NCBI GenBank assembly: GCA_964019055.1
Contig: OZ025209.1
Coordinates: 16,281,351 to 16,345,350 of the forward strand
DNA length: 64,000 nucleotides
Reading direction: 5' to 3'
Source: Anthopleura xanthogrammica
Taxonomy: Eukaryota > Cnidaria > Anthozoa > Actiniaria > Actiniidae
Within the stretch, counting starts at the first letter, position 1. Every line of letters starts with the position of its first letter. Position numbers and translations under genes: made by a program. The notes beneath the pieces are model-generated. The model was not told where the DNA came from and ran no database searches. It saw only the letters and a program-made list of their open reading frames with translations. Of the stretch, positions 43,001 to 58,000 are shown one piece after another.

Positions 43001-46000
43001 GAGCGACGTGTGTCCAAACCATCTCGTCTGTCAGTTCACTTCTAATGGCTGTTATCATTTGATTTCAGGAGGAAAACCTAAACCAGGTCCCAAACCTTCC
43101 GGTAAGTAACATCACTCATCAATAAGTAAGGAGTTGCTAAGGGCTCTTCTTCCCCCAAACCCTTCATAACTACGTTCGGGTAATTCGTGTAGAGCAGAAT
43201 ATTCAGACGTTGGTTTATTATCTGTGTACACAGGACGTGCCCTAGCCGTCTATCCGCTTAACACTAACGTTCGTGGAAGGGACATCAGCCTTAGCCGAAA
43301 CAACCCTGGAAGACTGGTCAACGTGCGTCCAGCACGAGGTCCTGACGGAACACGCGGCGGTGCCTACCGATTCCTTGGTCGATCAAACAGCTACGTTCAG
43401 TTCGCTAACCGACGAGGCAAGCTTGATGCCAAAAATTCAATCACCTTGTTGGCTTGGATAAAGCACGACGGACGATCTGGACCCATCTTCAACTACAACC
43501 CGAGAGGCTGGGGAGTACACTTCTGGATGGTATCTCCGAAAACACTCTTCGCTCGATTCACAAGGCGAAATCGTCGACAGCCAGCACCTGTTGTCTCCCA
43601 TCGCGTGAGACCTCGAACTTGGCAATTTGTGGGTGCCACATACAACAAGAGGACAGGAGTTGCCAAGCTCTTCATCAACAACCGCTTCGTAGCTCGAAAA
43701 AGAGTCGGTCGATTCCAGATCGCCACCAACTACAACGTACGCATGGGAGCCAAAATTGGTGACAGACGCTACTTCCGTGGCAGTATCTCCTGCATGCAAG
43801 TATATGGTAGTTATTTGACAAGACGACAAATTTTGAGCAAGAAGAAACGATGCTTCCGTAAAGGTAAGTGCAATAACGAATTTTTATACGAAAATATACT
43901 TTCTACCTTTATTTCTTAAAACACAACGACTAATTGTTTTGCTCTTTTTCTCAATTTTTAATTTTTTTTTCTCGGAATGCAGCACCACGGCCTTCAAGAC
44001 CATCAGGTAAGATTCCTTTCTATGAATTTAAAGCAAGCCACTTTTACAAAAAGTTCGGGATTCCTTATTTAAATATTCAAAGAATTACTACTCAACCAAC
44101 GATTCAAAGGACGTAACCGTGTCAATTTTAATTTGAGCTCTTTTTCTCATAGGACGAGCCCTGGCCGTATATCCACTTAACACTAACGTTCGAGGAAGGG
44201 ACATCAGCCTTAGCCGAAACAACCCTGGAAGACTGGTCAACGTGCGTCCAGCACGAGGTCCTGACGGAACTCGCGGCGGTGCCTACCGATTCCTTGGTCG
44301 ATCAAACAGCTACGTTCAGTTCGCTAACCGACGAGGCAAGCTTGATGCCAAAAATTCAATCACCTTGTTGGCTTGGATAAAGCACGACGGACGATCTGGA
44401 CCCATCTTCAACTACAACCCGAGAGGCTGGGGAGTACACTTCTGGATGATATCTCCAAAAACACTCTTCGCTCGATTCACAAGGCGAAATCGTCGACAGC
44501 CAGCACCTGTTGTCTCCCATCGCGTGAGACCTCGAACTTGGCAATTTGTGGGTGCCACATACAACAAGAGGACCGGAGTTGCAAAGCTCTTCATCAACAA
44601 CCGCTTCGTAGCTCGAAGAAGAGTCGGTCGATTCCAGATCGCCACCAACTACAACGTACGCATGGGAGCTAAAATTGGTGACAGACGCTACTTCCGTGGC
44701 AGTATCTCCTGCATTCAAGTATATGGTAGTTATTTGACAAGGAGAAAGATTTTGAGCAAGAAGAAACGATGCTTCCGTAAAGGTTAGTTTTAAGCCGGAA
44801 AACAAATTTTGATTAGTTTTCGCAACAGTCTTTTTTTATCAGTCGTCCTAGTAGTTTATCTGATTTCATAATAAAGCCGTGTTGGTAATTTTTATGGTTA
44901 CTTGTTCTTTGCAGCCGTGAAACCGCCTCGTCCAGCACCTGGAGGTCGAGGTATGAAGACCGTTCTTTTATGTGTTGTTTGTTCTTTGAAAGCTAGGTTG
45001 TCATCAACATGTCTTGAATTCTCGCATAGGACTACAGTACACGGATGTTCATAATCATTTTAATGTTTTACCTCTTCTGTTGTAGTTTGTCGAGCGAAAA
45101 TCGACTTGGCTTTCTTGATCGACGGTTCTGGAAGTATCGAGCATTATGGCCGAGGGAACTTCCGACGCTGTCTGAACTTCGTCCAAAATATGGTTCGATC
45201 GTTCGTTATCTCTCCAAGACAGACGCGGGTTGGTGTAACCTTATTCTCTTCTTCTGCTCGTCGCATTTTCGCTTTTGGGCAATATCGAACCAAGAGACAG
45301 GTATTGCATGCCATCCGCCGTATCCGGTATCCACGAGGAGGCACCAAGATCGGTCGCGCTCTGAACTACGTTCGACGATACATCTTTGGTGGCAGGAGGG
45401 GCAGACGCAGTAGAGTCTTAATCGTGATGACTGACGGCAAATCCTACGACAGAGTACGAGGTCCAGCGACTGTTTTAAAAAGAATGGGAGTCAACATTTT
45501 CGCCATGGGCATTGGCCGAAAGTACAACTACAAGCAGCTACTTAACATGGCTTCGAGCCGCAAACACCTCTTCACGGCATCCTTCAGAACCATGAATAGA
45601 GTTGTTCGTTCCATCAAACGAAAGGCTTGCAAAGGTACGGATACTTCGTCAAATTGTTTATACCCAGAATTTCGTCATTGGCCTCTTATGGTTCAAAACT
45701 CGTGAAATAGATAGATTCTTGGCCTTGAAATAGTTTGTGAGAGTGAGGGAAGGGGGGAATACACCTTTTTTTGCTTTATTCGTCCAAAGAAGAGCGACGT
45801 GTGTCCAAACCATCTCGTCTGTCAGTTCACTTCTAATGGCTGTTATCATTTGATTTCAGGAGGAAAACCTAAACCAGGTCCCAAACCTTCCGGTAAGTAA
45901 CATCACTCATCAATAAGTAAGGAGTTGCTAAGGGCTCTTCTTCCCCCAAACCCTTCATAACTACGTTCGGGTAATTCGTGTAGAGCAGAATATTCAGACG

Positions 46001-49000
46001 TTGGTTTATTATCTGTGTACACAGGACGTGCCCTAGCCGTCTATCCGCTTAACACTAACGTTCGTGGAAGGGACATCAGCCTTAGCCGAAACAACCCTGG
46101 AAGACTGGTCAACGTGCGTCCAGCACGAGGTCCTGACGGAACACGCGGCGGTGCCTACCGATTCCTTGGTCGATCAAACAGCTACGTTCAGTTCGCTAAC
46201 CGACGAGGCAAGCTTGATGCCAAAAATTCAATCACCTTGTTGGCTTGGATAAAGCACGACGGACGATCTGGACCCATCTTCAACTACAACCCGAGAGGCT
46301 GGGGAGTACACTTCTGGATGGTATCTCCGAAAACACTCTTCGCTCGATTCACAAGGCGAAATCGTCGACAGCCAGCACCTGTTGTCTCCCATCGCGTGAG
46401 ACCTCGAACTTGGCAATTTGTGGGTGCCACATACAACAAGAGGACAGGAGTTGCCAAGCTCTTCATCAACAACCGCTTCGTAGCTCGAAAAAGAGTCGGT
46501 CGATTCCAGATCGCCACCAACTACAACGTACGCATGGGAGCCAAAATTGGTGACAGACGCTACTTCCGTGGCAGTATCTCCTGCATGCAAGTATATGGTA
46601 GTTATTTGACAAGACGACAAATTTTGAGCAAGAAGAAACGATGCTTCCGTAAAGGTAAGTGCAATAACGAATTTTTATACGAAAATATACTTTCTACCTT
46701 TATTTCTTAAAACACAACGACTAATTGTTTTGCTCTTTTTCTCAATTTTTAATTTTTTTTTCTCGGAATGCAGCACCACGGCCTTCAAGACCATCAGGTA
46801 AGATTCCTTTCTATGAATTTAAAGCAAGCCACTTTTACAAAAAGTTCGGGATTCCTTATTTAAATATTCAAAGAATTACTACTCAACCAACGATTCAAAG
46901 GACGTAACCGTGTCAATTTTAATTTGAGCTCTTTTTCTCATAGGACGAGCCCTGGCCGTATATCCACTTAACACTAACGTTCGAGGAAGGGACATCAGCC
47001 TTAGCCGAAACAACCCTGGAAGACTGGTCAACGTGCGTCCAGCACGAGGTCCTGACGGAACTCGCGGCGGTGCCTACCGATTCCTTGGTCGATCAAACAG
47101 CTACGTTCAGTTCGCTAACCGACGAGGCAAGCTTGATGCCAAAAATTCAATCACCTTGTTGGCTTGGATAAAGCACGACGGACGATCTGGACCCATCTTC
47201 AACTACAACCCGAGAGGCTGGGGAGTACACTTCTGGATGATATCTCCAAAAACACTCTTCGCTCGATTCACAAGGCGAAATCGTCGACAGCCAGCACCTG
47301 TTGTCTCCCATCGCGTGAGACCTCGAACTTGGCAATTTGTGGGTGCCACATACAACAAGAGGACAGGAGTTGCAAAGCTCTTCATCAACAACCGCTTCGT
47401 AGCTCGAAGAAGAGTCGGTCGATTCCAGATCGCCACCAACTACAACGTACGCATGGGAGCTAAAATTGGTGACAGACGCTACTTCCGTGGCAGTATCTCC
47501 TGCATGCAAGTATATGGTAGTTATTTGACAAGGAGAAAGATTTTGAGCAAGAAGAAACGATGCTTCCGTAAAGGTTAGTTTTAAGCCGGAAAACAAATTT
47601 TGATTAGTTTTCGCAACAGTCTTTTTTTATCAGTCGTCCTAGTAGTTTATCTGATTTCATAATAAAGCCGTGTTGGTAATTTTTATGGTTACTTGTTCTT
47701 TGCAGCCGTGAAACCGCCTCGTCCAGCACCTGGAGGTCGAGGTATGAAGACCGTTCTTTTATGTGTTGTTTGTTCTTTGAAAGCTAGGTTGTCATCAACA
47801 TGTCTTGAATTCTCGCATAGGACTACAGTACACGGATGTTCATAATCATTTTAATGTTTTACCTCTTCTGTTGTAGTTTGTCGAGCGAAAATCGACTTGG
47901 CTTTCTTGATCGACGGTTCTGGAAGTATCGAGCATTATGGCCGAGGGAACTTCCGACGCTGTCTGAACTTCGTCCAAAATATGGTTCGATCGTTCGTTAT
48001 CTCTCCAAGACAGACGCGGGTTGGTGTAACCTTATTCTCTTCTTCTGCTCGTCGCATTTTCGCTTTTGGGCAATATCGAACCAAGAGACAGGTATTGCAT
48101 GCCATCCGCCGTATCCGGTATCCACGAGGAGGCACCAAGATCGGTCGCGCTCTGAACTACGTTCGACGATACATCTTTGGTGGCAGGAGGGGCAGACGCA
48201 GTAGAGTCTTAATCGTGATGACTGACGGCAAATCCTACGACAGAGTACGAGGTCCAGCGACTGTTTTAAAAAGAATGGGAGTCAACATTTTCGCCATGGG
48301 CATTGGCCGAAAGTACAACTACAAGCAGCTACTTAACATGGCTTCGAGCCGCAAACACCTCTTCACGGCATCCTTCAGAACCATGAATAGAGTTGTTCGT
48401 TCCATCAAACGAAAGGCTTGCAAAGGTACGGATACTTCGTCAAATTGTTTATCCCAGAATTTCGTCATTGGCCTCTTATGGTTCAAAACTCGTGAAATAG
48501 ATAGATTCTTGGCCTTGAAATAGTTTGTGAGAGTGAGGGAAGGGGGGAATACACCTTTTTTTGCTTTATTCGTCCAAAGAAGAGCGACGTGTGTCCAAAC
48601 CATCTCGTCTGTCAGTTCACTTCTAATGGCTGTTATCATTTGATTTCAGGAGGAAAACCTAAACCAGGTCCCAAACCTTCCGGTAAGTAACATCACTCAT
48701 CAATAAGTAAGGAGTTGCTAAGGGCTCTTCTTCCCCCAAACCCTTCATAACTACGTTCGGGTAATTCGTGTAGAGCAGAATATTCAGACGTTGGTTTATT
48801 ATCTGTGTACACAGGACGTGCCCTAGCCGTCTATCCGCTTAACACTAACGTTCGTGGAAGGGACATCAGCCTTAGCCGAAACAACCCTGGAAGACTGGTC
48901 AACGTGCGTCCAGCACGAGGTCCTGACGGAACTCGCGGCGGTGCCTACCGATTCCTTGGTCGATCAAACAGCTACGTTCAGTTCGCTAACCGACGAGGCA

Positions 49001-52000
49001 AGCTTGATGCCAGAAATTCAATCACCTTGTTGGCTTGGATAAAGCACGACGGACGATCTGGACCCATCTTCAACTACAACCCGAGAGGCTGGGGAGTACA
49101 CTTCTGGATGGTATCTCCAAAAACACTCTTCGCTCGATTCACAAGGCGAAATCGTCGACAGCCAGCACCTGTTGTCTCCCATCGCGTGAGACCTCGAACT
49201 TGGCAATTTGTGGGTGCCACATACAACAAGAGGACAGGAGTTGCCAAGCTCTTCATCAACAACCGCTTCGTAGCTCGAAAAAGAGTCGGTCGATTCCAGA
49301 TCGCCACCAACTACAACGTACGCATGGGAGCCAAAATTGGTGACAGACGCTACTTCCGTGGCAGTATCTCCTGCATGCAAGTATATGGTAGTTATTTGAC
49401 AAGACGACAAATTTTGAGCAAGAAGAAACGATGCTTCCGTAAAGGTATGTGCAATAACGAATTTTTATACGAAAATATACTTTCTACCTTTAATTCTTCA
49501 AACACAACGACTAATTGTTTTGCTCTTTTTCTCAATTTTTAATTTTTTTTTCTCGGAATGCAGCACCACGGCCTTCAAGACCATCAGGTAAGATTCCTTT
49601 CTATGAATTTGAAGCAAGCCACTTTTCCAAAAAGTTCGGGATTCCTTATTTAAATATTCAAAGAATTACTACTCAACCAACGATTCAAAGGACGTAACCG
49701 TGTCAATTTTAATTTGAGCTCTTTTTCTCATAGGACGAGCCCTGGCCGTATATCCACTTAACACTAACGTTCGAGGAAGGGACATCAGCCTTAGCCGAAA
49801 CAACCCTGGAAGACTGGTCAACGTGCGTCCAGCACGAGGTCCTGACGGAACACGCGGCGGTGCCTACCGATTCCTTGGTCGATCAAACAGCTACGTTCAG
49901 TTCGCTAACCGACGAGGCAAGCTTGATGCCAAAAATTCAATCACCTTGTTGGCTTGGATAAAGCACGACGGACGATCTGGACCCATCTTCAACTACAACC
50001 CGAGAGGCTGGGGAGTACACTTCTGGATGATATCTCCAAAAACACTCTTCGCCCGATTCACAAGGCGAAATCGTCGACAGCCAGCACCTGTTGTCTCCCA
50101 TCGCGTGAGACCTCGAACTTGGCAATTTGTGGGTGCCACATACAACAAGAGGACCGGAGTTGCAAAGCTCTTCATCAACAACCGCTTCGTAGCTCGAAGA
50201 AGAGTCGGTCGATTCCAGATCGCCACCAACTACAACGTACGCATGGGAGCCAAAATTGGTGACAGACGCTACTTCCGTGGCAGTATCTCCTGCATGCAAG
50301 TATATGGTAGTTATTTGACAAGGAGAAAGATTTTGAGCAAGAAGAAACGATGCTTCCGTAAAGGTTAGTTTTAAGCCGGAAAACAAATTTTGATTAGTTT
50401 TCGCAACAGTCTTTTTTGATCAGTCGTCCTAGTAGTTTATCTGATTTCATAATAAAGCCGTGTTGGTAATTTTTATGGTTACTTGTTCTTTGCAGCCGTG
50501 AAACCGCCTCGTCCAGCACCTGGAGGTCGAGGTATGAAGACCGTTCTTTTATGTGTTGTTTGTTCTTTGAAAGCTAGGTTGTCATCAACATGTCTTGAAT
50601 TCTCGCATAGGACTACAGTACACGGATGTTCATAATCATTTTAATGTTTTACCTCTTCTGTTGTAGTTTGTCGAGCGAAAATCGACTTGGCTTTCTTGAT
50701 CGACGGTTCTGGAAGTATCGAGCATTATGGCCGAGGGAACTTCCGACGCTGTCTGAACTTCGTCCAAAATATGGTTCGATCGTTCGTTATCTCTCCAAGA
50801 CAGACGCGGGTTGGTGTAACCTTATTCTCTTCTTCTGCTCGTCGCATTTTCGCTTTTGGGCAATATCGAACCAAGAGACAGGTATTGCATGCCATCCGCC
50901 GTATCCGGTATCCACGAGGAGGCACCAAGATCGGTCGCGCTCTGAACTACGTTCGACGATACATCTTTGGTGGCAGGAGGGGCAGACGCAGTAGAGTCTT
51001 AATCGTGATGACTGACGGCAAATCCTACGACAGAGTACGAGGTCCAGCGACTGTTTTAAAAAGAATGGGAGTCAACATTTTCGCCATGGGCATTGGCCGA
51101 AAGTACAACTACAAGCAGCTACTTAACATGGCTTCGAGCCGCAAACACCTCTTCACGGCATCCTTCAGAACCATGAATAGAGTTGTTCGTTCCATCAAAC
51201 GAAAGGCTTGCAAAGGTACGGATACTTCGTCAAATTGTTTATCCCAGAATTTCGTCATTGGCCTCTTATGGTTCAAAACTCGTGAAATAGATAGATTCTT
51301 GGCCTTGAAATAGTTTGTGAGAGTGAGGGAAGGGGGGAATACACCTTTTTTTGCTTTATTCGTCCAAAGAAGAGCGACGTGTGTCCAAACCATCTCGTCT
51401 GTCAGTTCACTTCTAATGGCTGTTATCATTTGATTTCAGGAGGAAAACCTAAACCAGGTCCCAAACCTTCCGGTAAGTAACATCACTCATCAATAAGTAA
51501 GGAGTTGCTAAGGGCTCTTCTTCCCCCAAACCCTTCATAACTACGTTCGGGTAATTCGTGTAGAGCAGAATATTCAGACGTTGGTTTATTATCTGTGTAC
51601 ACAGGACGTGCCCTAGCCGTCTATCCGCTTAACACTAACGTTCGTGGAAGGGACATCAGCCTTAGCCGAAACAACCCTGGAAGACTGGTCAACGTGCGTC
51701 CAGCACGAGGTCCTGACGGAACTCGCGGCGGTGCCTACCGATTCCTTGGTCGATCAAACAGCTACGTTCAGTTCGCTAACCGACGAGGCAAGCTTGATGC
51801 CAGAAATTCAATCACCTTGTTGGCTTGGATAAAGCACGACGGACGATCTGGACCCATCTTCAACTACAACCCGAGAGGCTGGGGAGTACACTTCTGGATG
51901 GTATCTCCAAAAACACTCTTCGCTCGATTCACAAGGCGAAATCGTCGACAGCCAGCACCTGTTGTCTCCCATCGCGTGAGACCTCGAACTTGGCAATTTG

Positions 52001-55000
52001 TGGGTGCCACATACAACAAGAGGACAGGAGTTGCCAAGCTCTTCATCAACAACCGCTTCGTAGCTCGAAAAAGAGTCGGTCGATTCCAGATCGCCACCAA
52101 CTACAACGTACGCATGGGAGCCAAAATTGGTGACAGACGCTACTTCCGTGGCAGTATCTCCTGCATGCAAGTATATGGTAGTTATTTGACAAGACGACAA
52201 ATTTTGAGCAAGAAGAAACGATGCTTCCGTAAAGGTATGTGCAATAACGAATTTTTATACGAAAATATACTTTCTACCTTTAATTCTTCAAACACAACGA
52301 CTAATTGTTTTGCTCTTTTTCTCAATTTTTAATTTTTTTTTCTCGGAATGCAGCACCACGGCCTTCAAGACCATCAGGTAAGATTCCTTTCTATGAATTT
52401 GAAGCAAGCCACTTTTCCAAAAAGTTCGGGATTCCTTATTTAAATATTCAAAGAATTACTACTCAACCAACGATTCAAAGGACGTAACCGTGTCAATTTT
52501 AATTTGAGCTCTTTTTCTCATAGGACGAGCCCTGGCCGTATATCCACTTAACACTAACGTTCGAGGAAGGGACATCAGCCTTAGCCGAAACAACCCTGGA
52601 AGACTGGTCAACGTGCGTCCAGCACGAGGTCCTGACGGAACACGCGGCGGTGCCTACCGATTCCTTGGTCGATCAAACAGCTACGTTCAGTTCGCTAACC
52701 GACGAGGCAAGCTTGATGCCAAAAATTCAATCACCTTGTTGGCTTGGATAAAGCACGACGGACGATCTGGACCCATCTTCAACTACAACCCGAGAGGCTG
52801 GGGAGTACACTTCTGGATGATATCTCCAAAAACACTCTTCGCCCGATTCGCAAGGCGAAATCGTCGACAGCCAGCACCTGTTGTCTCCCATCGCGTGAGA
52901 CCTCGAACTTGGCAATTTGTGGGTGCCACATACAACAAGAGGACCGGAGTTGCAAAGCTCTTCATCAACAACCGCTTCGTAGCTCGAAGAAGAGTCGGTC
53001 GATTCCAGATCGCCACCAACTACAACGTACGCATGGGAGCCAAAATTGGTGACAGACGCTACTTCCGTGGCAGTATCTCCTGCATGCAAGTATATGGTAG
53101 TTATTTGACAAGGAGAAAGATTTTGAGCAAGAAGAAACGATGCTTCCGTAAAGGTTAGTTTTAAGCCGGAAAACAAATTTTGATTAGTTTTCGCAACAGT
53201 CTTTTTTGATCAGTGGTCCTAGTAGTTTATCTGATTTCATAATAAAGCCGTGTTGGTAATTTTTATGGTTACTTGTTCTTTGCAGCCGTGAAACCGCCTC
53301 GTCCAGCACCTGGAGGTCGAGGTATGAAGACCGTTCTTTTATGTGTTGTTTGTTCTTTGAAAGCTAGGTTGTCATCAACATGTCTTGAATTCTCGCATAG
53401 GACTACAGTACACGGATGTTCATAATCATTTTAATGTTTTACCTCTTCTGTTGTAGTTTGTCGAGCGAAAATCGACTTGGCTTTCTTGATCGACGGTTCT
53501 GGAAGTATCGAGCATTATGGCCGAGGGAACTTCCGACGCTGTCTGAACTTCGTCCAAAATATGGTTCGATCGTTCGTTATCTCTCCAAGACAGACGCGGG
53601 TTGGTGTAACCTTATTCTCTTCTTCTGCTCGTCGCATTTTCGCTTTTGGGCAATATCGAACCAAGAGACAGGTATTGCATGCCATCCGCCGTATCCGGTA
53701 TCCACGAGGAGGCACCAAGATCGGTCGCGCTCTGAACTACGTTCGACGATACATCTTTGGTGGCAGGAGGGGCAGACGCAGTAGAGTCTTAATCGTGATG
53801 ACTGACGGCAAATCCTACGACAGAGTACGAGGTCCAGCGACTGTTTTAAAAAGAATGGGAGTCAACATTTTCGCCATGGGCATTGGCCGAAAGTACAACT
53901 ACAAGCAGCTACTTAACATGGCTTCGAGCCGCAAACACCTCTTCACGGCATCCTTCAGAACCATGAATAGAGTTGTTCGTTCCATCAAACGAAAGGCTTG
54001 CAAAGGTACGGATACTTCGTCAAATTGTTTATCCCAGAATTTCGTCATTGGCCTCTTATGGTTCAAAACTCGTGAAATAGATAGATTCTTGGCCTTGAAA
54101 TAGTTTGTGAGAGTGAGGGAAGGGGGGAATACACCTTTTTTTGCTTTATTCGTCCAAAGAAGAGCGACGTGTGTCCAAACCATCTCGTCTGTCAGTTCAC
54201 TTCTAATGGCTGTTATCATTTGATTTCAGGAGGAAAACCTAAACCAGGTCCCAAACCTTCCGGTAAGTAACATCACTCATCAATAAGTAAGGAGTTGCTA
54301 AGGGCTCTTCTTCCCCCAAACCCTTCATAACTACGTTCGGGTAATTCGTGTAGAGCAGAATATTCAGACGTTGGTTTATTATCTGTGTACACAGGACGTG
54401 CCCTAGCCGTCTATCCGCTTAACACTAACGTTCGTGGAAGGGACATCAGCCTTAGCCGAAACAACCCTGGAAGACTGGTCAACGTGCGTCCAGCACGAGG
54501 TCCTGACGGAACACGCGGCGGTGCCTACCGATTCCTTGGTCGATCAAACAGCTACGTTCAGTTCGCTAACCGACGAGGCAAGCTTGATGCCAAAAATTCA
54601 ATCACCTTGTTGGCTTGGATAAAGCACGACGGACGATCTGGACCCATCTTCAACTACAACCCGAGAGGCTGGGGAGTACACTTCTGGATGGTATCTCCGA
54701 AAACACTCTTCGCTCGATTCACAAGGCGAAATCGTCGACAGCCAGCACCTGTTGTCTCCCATCGCTTGAGACCTCGAACTTGGCAATTTGTGGGTGCCAC
54801 ATACAACAAGAGGACAGGAGTTGCCAAGCTCTTCATCAACAACCGCTTCGTAGCTCGAAAAAGAGTCGGTCGATTCCAGATCGCCACCAACTACAACGTA
54901 CGCATGGGAGCCAAAATTGGTGACAGACGCTACTTCCGTGGCAGTATCTCCTGCATGCAAGTATATGGTAGTTATTTGACAAGACGACAAATTTTGAGCA

Positions 55001-58000
55001 AGAAGAAACGATGCTTCCGTAAAGGTATGTGCAATAACGAATTTTTATACGAAAATATACTTTCTACCTTTAATTCTTCAAACACAACGACTAATTGTTT
55101 TGCTCTTTTTCTCAATTTTTAATTTTTTTTTCTCGGAATGCAGCACCACGGCCTTCAAGACCATCAGGTAAGATTCCTTTCTATGAATTTGAAGCAAGCC
55201 ACTTTTCCAAAAAGTTCGGGATTCCTTATTTAAATATTCAAAGAATTACTACTCAACCAACGATTCAAAGGACGTAACCGTGTCAATTTTAATTTGAGCT
55301 CTTTTTCTCATAGGACGAGCCCTGGCCGTATATCCACTTAACACTAACGTTCGAGGAAGGGACATCAGCCTTAGCCGAAACAACCCTGGAAGACTGGTCA
55401 ACGTGCGTCCAGCACGAGGTCCTGACGGAACTCGCGGCGGTGCCTACCGATTCCTTGGTCGATCAAACAGCTACGTTCAGTTCGCTAACCGACGAGGCAA
55501 GCTTGATGCCAAAAATTCAATCACCTTGTTGGCTTGGATAAAGCACGACGGACGATCTGGACCCATCTTCAACTACAACCCGAGAGGCTGGGGAGTACAC
55601 TTCTGGATGATATCTCCAAAAACACTCTTCGCCCGATTCACAAGGCGAAATCGTCGACAGCCAGCACCTGTTGTCTCCCATCGCGTGAGACCTCGAACTT
55701 GGCAATTTGTGGGTGCCACATACAACAAGAGGACCGGAGTTGCAAAGCTCTTCATCAACAACCGCTTCGTAGCTCGAAGAAGAGTCGGTCGATTCCAGAT
55801 CGCCACCAACTACAACGTACGCATGGGAGCCAAAATTGGTGACAGACGCTACTTCCGTGGCAGTATCTCCTGCATGCAAGTATATGGTAGTTATTTGACA
55901 AGGAGAAAGATTTTGAGCAAGAAGAAACGATGCTTCCGTAAAGGTTAGTTTTAAGCCGGAAAACAAATTTTGATTAGTTTTCGCAACAGTCTTTTTTGAT
56001 CAGTCGTCCTAGTAGTTTATCTGATTTCATAATAAAGCCGTGTTGGTAATTTTTATGGTTACTTGTTCTTTGCAGCCGTGAAACCGCCTCGTCCAGCACC
56101 TGGAGGTCGAGGTATGAAGACCGTTCTTTTATGTGTTGTTTGTTCTTTGAAAGCTAGGTTGTCATCAACATGTCTTGAATTCTCGCATAGGACTACAGTA
56201 CACGGATGTTCATAATCATTTTAATGTTTTACCTCTTCTGTTGTAGTTTGTCGAGCGAAAATCGACTTGGCTTTCTTGATCGACGGTTCTGGAAGTATCG
56301 AGCATTATGGCCGAGGGAACTTCCGACGCTGTCTGAACTTCGTCCAAAATATGGTTCGATCGTTCGTTATCTCTCCAAGACAGACGCGGGTTGGTGTAAC
56401 CTTATTCTCTTCTTCTGCTCGTCGCATTTTCGCTTTTGGGCAATATCGAACCAAGAGACAGGTATTGCATGCCATCCGCCGTATCCGGTATCCACGAGGA
56501 GGCACCAAGATCGGTCGCGCTCTGAACTACGTTCGACGATACATCTTTGGTGGCAGGAGGGGCAGACGCAGTAGAGTCTTAATCGTGATGACTGACGGCA
56601 AATCCTACGACAGAGTACGAGGTCCAGCGACTGTTTTAAAAAGAATGGGAGTCAACATTTTCGCCATGGGCATTGGCCGAAAGTACAACTACAAGCAGCT
56701 ACTTAACATGGCTTCGAGCCGCAAACACCTCTTCACGGCATCCTTCAGAACCATGAATAGAGTTGTTCGTTCCATCAAACGAAAGGCTTGCAAAGGTACG
56801 GATACTTCGTCAAATTGTTTATACCCAGAATTTCGTCATTGGCCTCTTATGGTTCAAAACTCGTGAAATAGATAGATTCTTGGCCTTGAAATAGTTTGTG
56901 AGAGTGAGGGAAGGGGGGAATACACCTTTTTTTGCTTTATTCGTCCAAAGAAGAGCGACGTGTGTCCAAACCATCTCGTCTGTCAGTTCACTTCTAATGG
57001 CTGTTATCATTTGATTTCAGGAGGAAAACCTAAACCAGGTCCCAAACCTTCCGGTAAGTAACATCACTCATCAATAAGTAAGGAGTTGCTAAGGGCTCTT
57101 CTTTCCCCAAACCCTTCATAACTACGTTCGGGTAATTCGTGTAGAGCAGAATATTCAGACGTTGGTTTATTATCTGTGTACACAGGACGTGCCCTAGCCG
57201 TCTATCCGCTTAACACTAACGTTCGTGGAAGGGACATCAGCCTTAGCCGAAACAACCCTGGAAGACTGGTCAACGTGCGTCCAGCACGAGGTCCTGACGG
57301 AACACGCGGCGGTGCCTACCGATTCCTTGGTCGATCAAACAGCTACGTTCAGTTCGCTAACCGACGAGGCAAGCTTGATGCCAAAAATTCAATCACCTTG
57401 TTGGCTTGGATAAAGCACGACGGACGATCTGGACCCATCTTCAACTACAACCCGAGAGGCTGGGGAGTACACTTCTGGATGGTATCTCCGAAAACACTCT
57501 TCGCTCGATTCACAAGGCGAAATCGTCGACAGCCAGCACCTGTTGTCTCCCATCGCGTGAGACCTCGAACTTGGCAATTTGTGGGTGCCACATACAACAA
57601 GAGGACAGGAGTTGCCAAGCTCTTCATCAACAACCGCTTCGTAGCTCGAAAAAGAGTCGGTCGATTCCAGATCGCCACCAACTACAACGTACGCATGGGA
57701 GCCAAAATTGGTGACAGACGCTACTTCCGTGGCAGTATCTCCTGCATGCAAGTATATGGTAGTTATTTGACAAGGAGAAAGATTTTGAGCAAGAAAAGAC
57801 GATGCTTCCGTAAAGGTTAGTTTTAATCCGGAAAACAAATTTTGATTAGTTTTCGCAACAGTCTTTTTTGATCAGTGGTCCTAGTAGTTTATCTGATTTC
57901 ATAATAAAGCCGTGTTGGTAATTTTTATGGTTACTTGTTCTTTGCAGCCGTGAAACCGCCTCGTCCAGCACCTGGAGGTCGAGGTATGAAGACCGTTCTT

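Noticed and set aside
25927..57714. Frame-shifted + strand frames (about 102 codons) starting MDKARRTIW inside every LamG
   Set aside because: Another shadow of the LamG reading frame. They end inside the exon, match no known fold and ignore splice sites.
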